A DNA stretch of 64,000 nucleotides from the NCBI RefSeq assembly GCF_013373865.1, contig NC_050467.1, positions 19,738,996-19,802,995 of the forward strand. The letters run 5' to 3'. The notes beneath the pieces were generated by a model. The model had not been told where the DNA came from, searched no databases, and worked only from the letters and a program-made list of their open reading frames with translations. Origin of the DNA: Monomorium pharaonis (Eukaryota > Arthropoda > Insecta > Hymenoptera > Formicidae). The translations under genes and the position numbers were made by a program. This document shows positions 26,355 through 40,360 of the stretch, piece after piece (within the stretch, counting starts at the first letter, position 1; each line of letters begins with the position of its first letter).

Positions 26355-28118
26355 GCGCCCATGGGCATAACACCGTGCTACCAAAATATTCCGGTTTTTC
26401 ACTCAATTTCACATCGAAATGGAAAACTATTTTTTAGAGAGCACAAGAAAATAAACGTGTCCCCCCGGAGAAAAATGTTTTTGACATCCGGATTTATATT
26501 TTGAAGTGGCGCGTAAGTACTCTTGTATTACAGAGAATAAAAAAGGGTAAATAAAATTTAAAGACTTGTCACTAAATTTTTAATTTCACGCATCGTACAA
26601 ATTTGATTTTTATAAAAGTTCAATATTAATACATAGAAATCTGATAACGATAAAATTCTGTTCCTTCTTACTGGATGAGAGAACATTTTTAATTTTGATT
26701 ACAAATTAAAGATTGCTCCGTTTTTTTTTCTAAGAAAATTTTTATAATGACTTTTGAAAATAAAAATTGTCAAATTTGACCGAATGAAAAGTCAATCAAG
26801 TTACTTCGTTTTACGAATAGAGAATCAGTCGTACATCAACCGGTCCAATACTGAAAATCGAGTTTATTTTTTCGGATAAAAAGGGTCGAGAGATAGAAAG
26901 GAAGCGAATAGCTAACAGACGAATCGTCTGTCTACGTTTTTAAAACTTGTGTTGTATTGTCGATTGTTTTCTATCGTGCGAAAAATAGTCCGTGTTCAAA
27001 GGACAAAATTAAAATTCACGCAAAACTTACAGTACCCAATAAATGATATAAGCCATACTATACAGTATTTTCCATCAATCCCCTCGTTGTTCTTTTATAC
27101 ACAGACTCTTTGATCAAAGCGGAATCAATTTTCCTTTAATCAAGATACTTGAACATAATTTTGTGTAAGTGTTTAATTTTCAATATTAATTGTTGTATAA
27201 CTAAACTTTCTAATCAACTTGTCGAAACAGAAAGTATTATACAATAATATCGATTAAAAGGTTGTTTTATAACTGAATTAAAGGCAAAAGACTTTTCATT
27301 TATGAACATTAATTATGGAATTTGTACCTATTTTACCAAATTTATCCAATAATAGTAAAATAGCGTAAAATAATAGAATACCCTATAAATCAATGAACAT
27401 TCGCGACACAGTACGATAATAATATTTGCAACTATTAATGTAATTAATATTCGTTGATAATATGATTATTACAATAATTATGAATTATTCATTAAGCATC
27501 AAGTATCATCGAAGTTCGTTCTACGCAATATTATGCAATGTAGTCCAAAGAACGCATATTATGGCAAATGGTATAGATTTAATGACATAAACGGTATAAC
27601 GTAACGATAGAACGTAAATGATCCTCAAAAGTACAACGTACATCGAAAGCATTATATTACAAATATATCTCATCCGAGTATTAATTCCATTTTCCTCGAA
27701 ATGGATAAATCGGCACGCAATCGCGTGAACCAAGCAAAATAAATGTTGGAGGTATATTAGTCTTTAAATGCTGAAAATTACCATTATCTTATCAGCAAGG
27801 ATTTCACACCTCAAATAGCAAGCAACAAATCTCTGTCACTCACAAGTAAAATCAACGTCTTTCAAAACCATATATTAACTCTTTGTGATCCAAATTATTC
27901 TTCATTTTTCATTATTTTTTTACAAATAAGCGGACATTGAATATTTTGTATTCCATTTTATTTAATCAACGAATCTAACATGAAATCGAAAGAGTTTTCA
28001 TTGTTTAGAAGTTTACACTTACAAAAATACAGAATTTGCCAATTATAGATTTGAAGGCGATAAGCTGTCGCGGAAAAAAAAGCATTATTTCAAAACAGGA
28101 CCATAAAGAGTTAATATC
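26355..28118. other. intergenic, AT-rich
   Basis: I see no gene, long repeat or known mobile element in this stretch. An open frame crossing 26098-26412 combines satellite, element cap and flank and is not a gene. Confidence 0.6.
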
Positions 28119-29125
28119 TTAACAAATAACACGTTGCACATTACGCGGATCTCGCGTCGCGTATCTGCAATAACGCGCGAGCAAGCACCGAGGAAAAAAA
28201 CAGGAGAGGTAATAAAAAATATTGACAGAACGCACACACGTTGACTTCAACGACTCTCTAAAATATCTGAGATTTTCTCCGTGAACGTGTCCAATGTCAA
28301 CGCGCCGTAACAAATCGTAAGCGTCATCGAGCTCGGTTGCCCGTGAAACGGCAACGCGCGCGCGATCCGTGGAAGGTCAACGCGCCGAGACGTCCCGCAG
28401 CAGCAGCAGCAGCAGCACGTGCTGTTCCGAAAACACGTGTTTCCCCCCCCCCCTCCCGCCGTCGCGCATGGAAACATTCACCGAAGTCTTCCTTCTATCG
28501 GCGCGACGTGTGAATGGCGCGTTGGGAAACGAGAGACATGCAACGCACACACACCTCTTTAATCGCCGTCAAATGTCACTGACCGATTTCACGCGCCGAT
28601 ACAATTCGCGACCGCGAGTTCGCGGACCGTAACAGGACGCATTTGCGTCACTTTAGCATATTACGTGAGATCGTACAACGAGGGGGAAATGTGAAAATGT
28701 AAATTCGAAAGCTATCGCGATCAACTCTGCGGCTGCGACTGCTGCGCGAGAGGAAGACGGCGCGAACACGTGCGAAGGCACGCGACCGAGTGTAACACCA
28801 CCGCGGATAACGGCGACGTTGGATTCGCTCGACCCCGTCAGCTTCCCTCTGCAAAGTAGAAACGCCGTTCCGACGCGTTGAACGGGATATGGAAGGAAAA
28901 CGTGATCGTGACGCGCAAAAACGGGACGCGAGACATTGGACGAAGGTGCTCGGAGGTGCTCGTGTGAGATGTGCGGAGGGACGTCACGTATACGGGTGAG
29001 GGTGAAGGAGGGCGAGGGGTAAACCGTCGCCGTAAGTAAACGCGAAGGAACGAGGAGAAAGAGAGAGGTTAGAATCGCCCTTCGCGGTGCTCGCGTAAAC
29101 GAAACGGCGTGAAGCGCTCACTCAC

Positions 29126-29278
29126 CTCGTGCGCCCGTGGATGCTGATGGTCGCATTGCCGGCGCTCGAACATCCCATTGACAGGCGGTGGACCCAACAC
29201 AGCGCACACCGCGAGCAGAACGGCGAGCGGCGACACGCCGGTGCCGCGGCGCATCTTCAACCGCACTCGTGCCGCCAT
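29126..29278 (-). CDS. first coding exon of a secreted or membrane protein, unidentified
   Basis: The ATG at 29278 (context GTGATGG) opens 51 codons, ending in CACGAG before GTGAGT, a strong splice donor in phase 0. The peptide begins MAARVRLKMRRG, continues with the hydrophobic core LAVLLAVCAVLG at about residues 19-30, then PPPVNG with a plausible signal-peptidase site. The mature part starts near MFERRQCDHQ. I could not identify the family from so little. The rest of the gene should lie at lower coordinates, but no downstream exon with a matching phase was recognised in this window, so the first intron may span the foldback element or leave the window. An ATG further upstream at 29314 lies too close to the TATA-like box to be the likely start. 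Confidence 0.5.
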
Positions 29279-29340
29279 CACGCACGACGCGCGCGCCCGT
29301 AGAGCATGACACATACTGAGCGCGCCCGCCGGCGCCGAGC

Positions 29341-29349
29341 ATTTATATG
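29341..29349 (-). promoter_or_regulatory. TATA-like box (CATATAAAT)
   Basis: On the minus strand CATATAAAT lies about 65 bp upstream of the ATG at 29278, which leaves room for transcription to start near 29310-29316. Its position inside a CpG island is the main support. Confidence 0.4.
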
Positions 29350-29397
29350 ACCGGCGCGACGGCAGGCAGCGCCGCGCGACTCACGTTCGATAGCGCG

Positions 29398-29509
29398 GTG
29401 GCGGCAGCGGTGGAGGTGGAGGTGGAGGTGGCACTCCGCCGACGACGACGACGACGGCGGCGGTGGTGGTGGTGGTGGCGGCAGCGGCGACGACGACGAC
29501 GACGACGCT
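29398..29509. repeat. GC-rich trinucleotide array
   Basis: Alternating blocks of GGT/GGA, GAC and GCG triplets cover about 112 bp just upstream of the minus-strand TATA-like box. Both strands stay open in several frames (poly-Arg, poly-Asp, poly-Val and poly-His), as any triplet array does. Confidence 0.9.
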
Positions 29510-29600
29510 GTCGCTGGGATAAACCCTTCGTCGTAAAGAATCTGTGAAGAAATCGGAGGGCTTGTTGTACGATGTGCTGAGGCAAGCTTAAATTTAATGC

Positions 29601-32356
<2,756 letters not shown>

Positions 32357-32362
32357 TTTATT
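32357..32362 (-). terminator. candidate polyadenylation signal of ferrochelatase
   Basis: AATAAA on the minus strand about 205 bp after the ferrochelatase stop codon. It is the nearest canonical hexamer I found; earlier AT-rich variants could also serve. Confidence 0.4.
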
Positions 32363-32566
32363 CGATATTATTACCCCGATTTCCACAAATATAATATACA
32401 TGTATATTTCACCAGATCTGTTCATTTTCACTCAATTATTGATAAACCATTAGGTAACATTACATATAATAGATATATATAAATAAATTGATATAAATAA
32501 TAATTATTTATACTTAAATATAATATTTCCAATTATAATTTCGCGCATATATTGTCGCAAATACCA

Positions 32567-34966
32567 TTAACTTTTACACACCTTAGCGTACCATTTTTTG
32601 CTTGCATCGCAATTTAAATTTACGCAATGAGGACACCGCAACAAAAATTTAGGATTTACAGATTGTTTCGATCTAAGATGAGATGCAACAATATCTGTCA
32701 AAGCGTCGATGAAAATAGGATGATCGTTAGGTGCGGCAGCTCTTCGTATTCTCTCGATACCAAGCTAGAAAGATCAAACATAAAATTTTTTTCCATCATA
32801 TTAAAGACAGCAAGATACGGCAGCATTTCTTACTTCTTCCCCAAGTTCTCGGCAATATTCTATGTCCAATTCGTGAAGGGTTTCAATATGCTCATTTACA
32901 AATGCAATTGGTACCAGAATAAAATTTTTTTTGCCCTGTTTCACATAACCCTTTAACGCTTCATCAGTAAAAGGTCCTAGCCATGCTGCTGGTCCAACCT
33001 AAATATTTCTTTTTCTAATACATAACATGCTAAACACAACTCTCTCTCTAAGCTGACTAAATTTCGTAAATTTTAATACAATATGTACGCATTTATACCT
33101 TTGATTGCCATACCAAGCTATGTGGATTGCAATTATTTAATTCCTGCATTACCAATGCAACTGTGGCTCCAACTTCCGCGGGATAAGAATCTCCTCTGTT
33201 CACAACCTAAAGTAATTATGGAAAAAAAAGCAAATCAAACTAATTTCTAAGAGGACATAAAACTAAATATACATTAATTCATAATAATAACCTGCAACGG
33301 TAAGGAATGAGCTGAAAATAAAATAACCACGTCGTTTCTTTTTTCGCTAGGAAATTGTGCAAGTTCTTCTTTAATCCTTTCGACAAATGTTTTTACAAGA
33401 AGCGGGTGCGTAGCCCATCTATCGATCACGCTTAATTTCATGCCATTTGGTGGTTCTCTGCAAAATAATTTCAATTTCATATATATACTATATATATAGT
33501 TTATATCATATTTTCTATTTATTCCTATTTATTATATCTTATACATTAAAATATAATATGAGCAATAATTTAATTTATGTAACGTAACTATTTTCTATAT
33601 GTATAGCAAATATACGTATACAATATCATACAAAACACATCCTGCATTTTTACTTTTAAATAAATGCACCTGTAATAAATATATAAGAAATAGATAACAA
33701 AATCAATTAGTTTCTCACACATGTCGATATATAATTAGTCTTATCTATGATAAAGATGGATTAAATAAAATAATCACCTAGTTTTGTAATAATTGTATAT
33801 AGCATTAAAACTGGAACCTGAAGTCGAACAACTATATTGAGGATATTGAGAAAAAAGCACAGTATGCTGTACTCCGTCGCTGAAAAAAAGCACACAACCC
33901 ATTCAAATTATTTTTTAACATTCATCTTTTAATAATAATTTTTATATGTAGCACATGTTTGCGTTGCATTACACCTAAGAAAATATGATAACCGTACTTG
34001 CGTATCCTCTCAAGAGTTTCTTCTGTGAGAGGATCTACATAACGAAAGGCAACATAATATTTGTGTGGAGCAGTTTCGGGCGAAATTTTATCCAATTTTT
34101 TGCATAAAAGCTCACCCTGCTTATTCGTCCATTGTAAAATTGGCGATCCGCCACCAATCTCAGAATACTTTTTTTGTATGTCTGGAGTACGACGTTTCGC
34201 TATCCAAGGACCTAATATACTGCAACATATTTCTGTAAAAAATATCTCTCCTATATAATACTCGGCTCTGTATCATGCATAAAAGCTCTAATGAAATTTA
34301 GATTAAAACCTTTGAATTGGCAATTGCATCATATCACGATCAGTCATTATCCTAAACAAAAAATCAGGAACCTGATTGATATGAGTAGGACCACCCATAT
34401 TTAACATTAATATACCAGTCTTGGGTTTCACATCATCTTTATTTATTGGATTTGCAGCAACAGAGCCGTAGCCTCGCACTACAGTAGTAGATTTCATGCA
34501 TAGCCGCCCTATATATAATAATACATTACAATTACCTAATATTTAATTAATCACAATTTCAAAGACAAATGAAAACTCTAAGTATAAAGTAAAACATAAT
34601 ATTGTTTTACACTTGTAGTCAGAAAAAAGTAGACAAACTATAGCTTGTAATATTCTGTATTTTATACAAGATAATAAATTTAAAAAATTCACAATTTGTA
34701 ATACGCATCTTTAAAAACTCTACAAATAAAATGTCATTAATGTACCATTTTAAATAATGAATTATATGTTCTGATTTCATCGTTAACATAATACTAATAC
34801 ACTTGTAATGCTGCTCGCGATAAAAGACAAATTTATCACTAAAATCCTGCTACCGTTATTTGACAGTTCATGCACTTTATTGTTTCTGCAAGATGTAATT
34901 TAGAATATCGAAGTACATTCACTTACCAAAACATAATAGACGTGGTAACCAACTGTTAATGCTCAT
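32567..34966 (-). CDS. FECH: ferrochelatase, mitochondrial (complete, 8 exons, 399 aa)
   Basis: The last enzyme of heme synthesis, inserting Fe2+ into protoporphyrin IX at the matrix face of the inner mitochondrial membrane. Exons, in order of transcription: 34927-34966, 34310-34508, 33998-34219, 33778-33879, 33292-33457, 33099-33206, 32834-32998, 32567-32764. All junctions keep frame and sum to 400 codons with the stop. Residues 1 to about 35 are arginine-containing and lack acidic residues until later, fitting a mitochondrial transit peptide. The core starts TGILMLNMGGP (44-54). Catalytic His238 lies in FSAHSLP and Glu318 in EHIETLHELDIEY. The [2Fe-2S] ligands Cys171 (YPQYSCSTSG), Cys378, Cys381 and Cys386 (CPHCVNLNC) are all present and sit at a constant offset of 25 from the human positions 196, 403, 406 and 411. 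The human protein has 423 aa. The start in exon 1 is preferred over Met18 because it adds the basic transit segment. It is head to head with EEF1AKMT2, with 1.16 kb between start codons. Confidence 0.97.
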
Positions 34967-36124
34967 GTCTAAATAGCACTTAATAACCTGGGCTGAAAAA
35001 TCAAAAATTACAGTTGTAAACGTTGTCACGAGTGTTATGAGTTGTGCACCATCACGATGACAGTAGATCGTATATATAGTTATGTAAGAGCAAGTTTGAT
35101 TTCTGCGACTAGGTTAGGTTAAGTTCGACGCGACACATGCAAATACATATACAATCGTAAAGACTCGGTAAAAAATTGTTTACCTACAGAATTTGTCTTC
35201 TCGGATAAATAACGACAGCTCCGTGTGAATAAAAATTGTAAAAAAAAAATAAGAAACGATTTTTAAAATATGTTTATTGTGCTATCATATCAATATTATG
35301 TATTGTATAATTCCTAGCAAATGCATCTTTCACCTGAAATAAATTCTTAAAGTAAATTCTTGAATGCTTAAATAAATTTACGAAAAACTACGAATAATTT
35401 CACAACATAGATAAAACTGCTGACAACAGTGGCAACTCCATACTCTGTGGTTTGCGGTTAGCGTTTCCAGATAGCGCTATAAACTGTGCTATGCTGTGCT
35501 ATGCTACGTCAAAAAATATTAACAATATAACACATTTCTAAAAAATAATTATACATGTAGTTATACAAAAATGAATAAACTTCTTTCCTTTCTTGACAAA
35601 ATTCCATATTTAAAATTATTAATATTGATTATATATTACAGAAATTCATTTATATCACTGATACAAGTGTTAACAGGATTTTATTGTAGAAGTTTTTTAG
35701 AAATTCAAAGAGTTCTGTTTAAGGTGCTTTCTTTAAAATTATCATATACTCTAATTGTATTCAACACACACACATACAAACGCACATATTTCTATTATTT
35801 ATCAATTAATTAATAAAACGAAACGTACATCTACTCCAAGAATATCTAATCGATGCTGCCACCTAGTCGTGGAATTTCGAAGCAACGAACTTTTACATTT
35901 CACGTTGATCTCGTTAGACCGGTTCGTGGATAAATATCGTTGTCACACACATTTGCGTTCGACTCGCAAATAATTCCTTTCTTTTTCTTCATGACAACGC
36001 GACCTGTCGATCACGATTACTTTATTTAATCACTATCCGGTACCAGCTGGGCAGGTCTCTCGTGTCTCGCGAGACCCCGACATTACCGCGTGTACGACAG
36101 ACTACGGCGAACCGCGACGGAACA
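34967..36124. promoter_or_regulatory. shared upstream region of divergent FECH and EEF1AKMT2
   Basis: This 1158-bp interval separates the two start codons and must hold both promoters. It is AT-rich next to FECH and GC-richer from about 35,990 towards EEF1AKMT2. A short tandem (CTGTGCTATG twice) lies near 35,486. I see no clear TATA box for either gene, as usual for housekeeping promoters. Short frames at 35571-35973 have no recognisable content. Confidence 0.5.
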
Positions 36125-37980
36125 ATGACAGAGCAGACGAATGAGGAGCTGACATCGTCGGAGCTGGGCACCCTCGAGTAGTAAGTAATACGTACCGTGA
36201 TCGCGCGACACCCGTTGTGCATCACTCGCCGCTTTTCTGACCCTCTGTTGCCCCGCTCTTGCCGCAGCTGGGAGAACGCGTACGCGCAGGAGCTCGACAA
36301 CTTCCACGATCACGGCGACGTGGGCGAGGTATGGTTCGGCGCGGCCAACACGCGCAAGGTCGTACGGTAAGCGAAGCCAGAACGTGCCGCCGGCACACGG
36401 AACACGCGGACGAACGGCACCCGCGGAAAATCGATGGACTTTCCCGCGGAAACGTAAACAGCAGCCGCGACGCGATCGAGACGCTGTTCCACGCGCGCCA
36501 CTGGTGGCGACATCTGCGAGACCGAGCGGTGTCCCGTTGCCTCCGTCGATAACGCTTTGGTCTCGCGGTAATTTTTTCAATTGCGGATAATCGCGAGTTC
36601 ATTAAAAATATAAATTTAGAAACAAGTTTGCGATTGCAAATGATTAAAAATTACCATTTTCTTTCAGACATTTGTTAACACTAGATTTATTGACGATTAA
36701 CTTACATATTTATTTCTATTATGTAAATATCAAGATGATTAAGTTAAAACTTAAACTAAATTAAGTGAGTTATAAGATTGAGTTATAAAATTGATTTATT
36801 TACGTTAAAAGTTACAGGAATAGACTTGATTAAAAGTTACGTTAAAATTAAATTAAACTAGCTCAAAGTACATTAAATTAAAAGTTAATTTTGTAAAGTA
36901 TTATTTATATTAAATTGAAAGGTTATTATTAGTATACATTTTACTTGCATGAAATAAACAATTAAGTTAATTCTTAATCTTATAATTTATATTTTTAATA
37001 TAATATACAAAAACTCTAATTTGGAGAAAACAATTTTTTAAACTTAATTTATTCGAAAGTAATTTTTATTATTTCTTGAAGATATTCGAAGTAAACAGAA
37101 GCTAATAAAAATGTATGGAGGTTGCTCATAAAATTCTAAAAATAGAATTGATATAAGGGAAATTATTTTCTAGATGGATCGCCACGAAATTAAACTTAAA
37201 CAAACAGAGCGATAAAATAATCGACATAGGATGCGGTAATGCGATAACTTTGGTGGAACTCGCAAGAGAGGGATTCACAAACTTGATGGGAGTGGATTAT
37301 TCACAGAAAGGGGTGAATCTAGCCCGCATGGTGCTATACGATAACAACTTGCCGAATGTAAAGATAGAGACATGCGATATACTCAACAACGCATTGCCGC
37401 ATGATTTTAAAGTCGTCCATGATAAAGGCACATACGACGCTATTAGTTTAAATCCGGAAGATCCGATAACAAAGCGACAGAAATATATAGAAAATATATA
37501 CCACATCCTTTTACCAGGAGGATACTTTGTCTTGACGTCCTGTAATTGGACCAAAGAAGAATTACTAAAACACTTTGAAAATTGTTAGTACAGTTATGAA
37601 ATTTATAACGAAATTAATTTAATAAAATTTTAGTATCTGTTTTTTGAACAATCTAAATATTGTATGTAATTATTTATTACTTATATTATTATATAATATT
37701 CTTTTAATTAAATTTAATGCGCACGTGTACGTGCACGTGTTTCCGATTTCTTTGATTAGTTTATCAAAGGCCGGTGTTTTTTTCCTCAAAAGAAATTATT
37801 ACTCTTTCACATTATTACTTTTGAAATATTGCGAGTCTTTCGGGATGTATGTGTGTTGTGATAATGCACATTATATTATTTACAGATTTCGAATTTGAGA
37901 ATCAACTTCCTACGGATATGTTCCAGTTTGGCGGGCAGACGGGAAACACTGTAACACAATTAGTATTTAGGAAAAAATGA
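36125..37980 (+). CDS. EEF1AKMT2: EEF1A lysine methyltransferase 2 (complete, 4 exons, 219 aa)
   Basis: A seven-beta-strand SAM-dependent methyltransferase of the METTL10 family (yeast Efm4/See1), which methylates a lysine of translation elongation factor eEF1A in the cytosol. Exons 36125-36180, 36268-36366, 37174-37583 and 37886-37980; donors GTAAGT, GTAAGC and GTTAGT; 220 codons with the stop. The N-terminal part reads YWENAYAQEL...GEVWFG (residues 19-39). SAM motif I is DIGCGNA (69-75), then GVDYS (91-95). The family signatures DKGTYDAISLNP (135-146) and LTSCNWTKEEL (172-182) follow. The C-terminus FQFGGQTGNTV...LVF (201-216) matches the end of the human protein. Intron 2 (807 bp) is AT-rich and empty; intron 3 (302 bp) holds paired CACGTG boxes. 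The exon 3 donor GTTAGT is non-consensus but is supported by homology across the joint. Confidence 0.96.
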
Positions 37981-38011
37981 CACTGAAGAAATTTATATAT
38001 AATTACATCAA

Positions 38012-38021
38012 AATAAATAAA
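38012..38021 (+). terminator. candidate polyadenylation signal of EEF1AKMT2
   Basis: Overlapping AATAAA hexamers (AATAAATAAA) about 32 bp after the stop codon, followed by a GTGTGT element, the usual arrangement of a cleavage site. Confidence 0.65.
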
Positions 38022-40360
38022 ATTGTGTGTAATCTGTAAAAAGATTTTGATTACCTTACACATTTTTTACCATCAATATATTTTAAAAAATAAGTTTAAA
38101 AAATAATAACTTATTGCGAAAGGGTTCAAGGATTTATTTGTGCAAAAAATATCCAAATACATAAAACAACATTAGAATGAGATATAGTTAGGCTTTCTTA
38201 ATCATTATTACAAAGTTTACAAAATATACTTACATTGTAATAAATTAAATGACAACTTATCTATGTTATTACTAAATGTATAACAGTGAATAAATATATT
38301 ATCTATCGAGTGCATTTATATTAGTAATTAAGGTATTGATTATATTTGTAATTGACAAAAGTTTATATCTTTAACAAGAACTTATTTTGATGTGGCATAC
38401 TCAAATTGATTTTCAAATTTAGGACAAAATTGATATAATGTTTAATAAACGATTAAATTTATTATAGAATTTTAGAATTAGAATTCTGAAATATTAAAAA
38501 AATTGTGTGTGGTTTACAATTTCTTGAAAAATTTGTTATTCTATGAATCTATTTTTATTTTATCTATGTGTATTTGTTTTATACTTTGTGCATTGAGAAA
38601 GATATGATATAAGAATAAATTATTTTCTAAGTATGTTATTATAATATAATTATAATACGTGAACCTTTATGAATGACCTGATTTTATCCTTTAGTGCAGC
38701 TGAAATATGAAGCTTATTTATGTACATTTTAAAAATTTACTATCAAAGCATTATTTCTATTAGAGTAACTCCAGGATATATGCCGCACCTAACGAAAACT
38801 TAATTTATTAAGTACTACTTACTAGCCACTCCTTACAGTAATCATTTTACAGAAGTCGTATAATACATGATCGCGCTACTCACTACATTGACAAATCGCT
38901 ACAACTCACCATTGTATTATTAATATTAACAATAAAAAACTGAATTTAATAAAAAAAAGTACATAACGAAGTGACTGCTTGGAAATTATCCTTACCCTTT
39001 TTATTTTTTATTTTCTACTCTTATGACATGTAAATCCACACGCGACATAAATACCAAAGTTACCCTATTCTAAAAATAGTTAAATTTAACATCTGTTAAT
39101 ACGTTTTATTTTAATTACATTAATATTATTTATTGTTTTAGTCTTTTGCACTAATGTTATGATTATTACATATAATAAAAATATGTTAATGGAATAAACT
39201 TTGATCGCACAGCAAAGAACGAAAAAATTATATAAAACACAATGAATTTAAGATTTATCCTAATTTATATTTATAATTATAATTTGTCATTATAACGATT
39301 ATAATAATTTGTTTATTGTAATAATTTTTAAGCTATTAAGGCTGTAGATAAGTGCGGCTTGTTATTTTCAATTAATGTTTGACAGTTACAAAATAATTCA
39401 GAATTAACGTTTACTTTTTAAATTTTGTATTAGAGCCTGCATATGGATAAATAAATTATTAATATAATAATATAAAAGATAATTAATGTGCTTAAATAAA
39501 AATTATCCAGGTAAGGCAAAATTTTTTACCTTCACGGATTTGAAAAGTTAAAAACAATCAAAAATTCTGAATCATTTATTGTTTCTACAGAAATAAATTT
39601 GAAAGTATTTAAATTTGTTTTTATAATTTAAATATGATATTTTGCATCTTTTCGCGAACTATATAAGATTTATAAGGTTATAAACTGATATTGCTTATGA
39701 GATAACTGAATGTAGAATTTATCAGGTCTGAAAGAGAGAGAGATATAAAAAGAAAATACTAAACTTTACTGCATATATATACATAATGTATTTTCTAAAA
39801 CTGTTCTGGAAATTGCACACTTTTTCTGAATTATAAATAAAGTAAAAATAATGATAATTGTTTCAGCGTGAAAAAATTAATTTTTGCGCTATTGTTTTAT
39901 ATTAATACACAAGAAAATTTTTTTAGAAAATTTAAATAGTTTATATAAGATACGTAAATATCCTATTATTTCATACAATTATTTGTTTAAATTCTCTGAG
40001 TCTAAGTATTTAAGATAGCCATCACATTTTTGTTGAAGAAGAAGACAGTTTTTCTAAAGAATTTGGAAAGAATTAGTCAAAAAAATAATTACCGACATAT
40101 TTGATATCCAGTGAAGGTTCTTTCGTAGTTCATAATTATTTGACACATAAGTGTGCATTATCATTCTGAAACTTAAACGTATTTGTACGTATATCTTATT
40201 TAAATGCTTTCGATGAACGAAATGGATACTTTTATAGATAAGTATATTTTTTATGCGACTTCTCTTCTTTCATTCATTGATTCCAAGAATTATAATGTTT
40301 TCTTACTATGTGTTATCGTACAGACTTAAAAGCTATCAAGATAATTCTTAAATTTAAAAC
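38022..40360. other. intergenic, AT-rich, with a diverged direct repeat
   Basis: No gene is supported between the convergent ends of EEF1AKMT2 and the small EB-like gene. About 39921-40010 resembles 40901-40990 at an offset of 980 bp: both start TTTTAGAAAATTTAAAT, then GATACGT and TTCATACAATT. This is an old local duplication. Confidence 0.55.

Larger units (their letters stand above)
28119..29600. promoter_or_regulatory. CpG island around a minus-strand first exon
   Basis: This is the longest strongly CpG-rich stretch of the window. It contains a (CAG)n run at 28398-28416, CACGTG E-boxes at about 28416 and 28433, a C10-type tract near 28443, and a 112-bp triplet array (GGT, GAC and GCG units) at 29398-29509. 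The array lies just upstream, on the minus strand, of a TATA-like box and the exon at 29126-29278. Together these look like a minus-strand promoter and its first exon and intron. Confidence 0.6.

Noticed and set aside
26098..26412. 104-codon minus-strand frame across the element's right border
   Set aside because: It fuses flank, cap and satellite sequence, so it cannot be a conserved gene.
29312..29314. Upstream ATG as start of the CpG-island exon
   Set aside because: It lies about 30 bp from the TATA-like box, at or before the expected transcription start. The ATG at 29278 has better context and starts right at a basic segment followed by a signal peptide.
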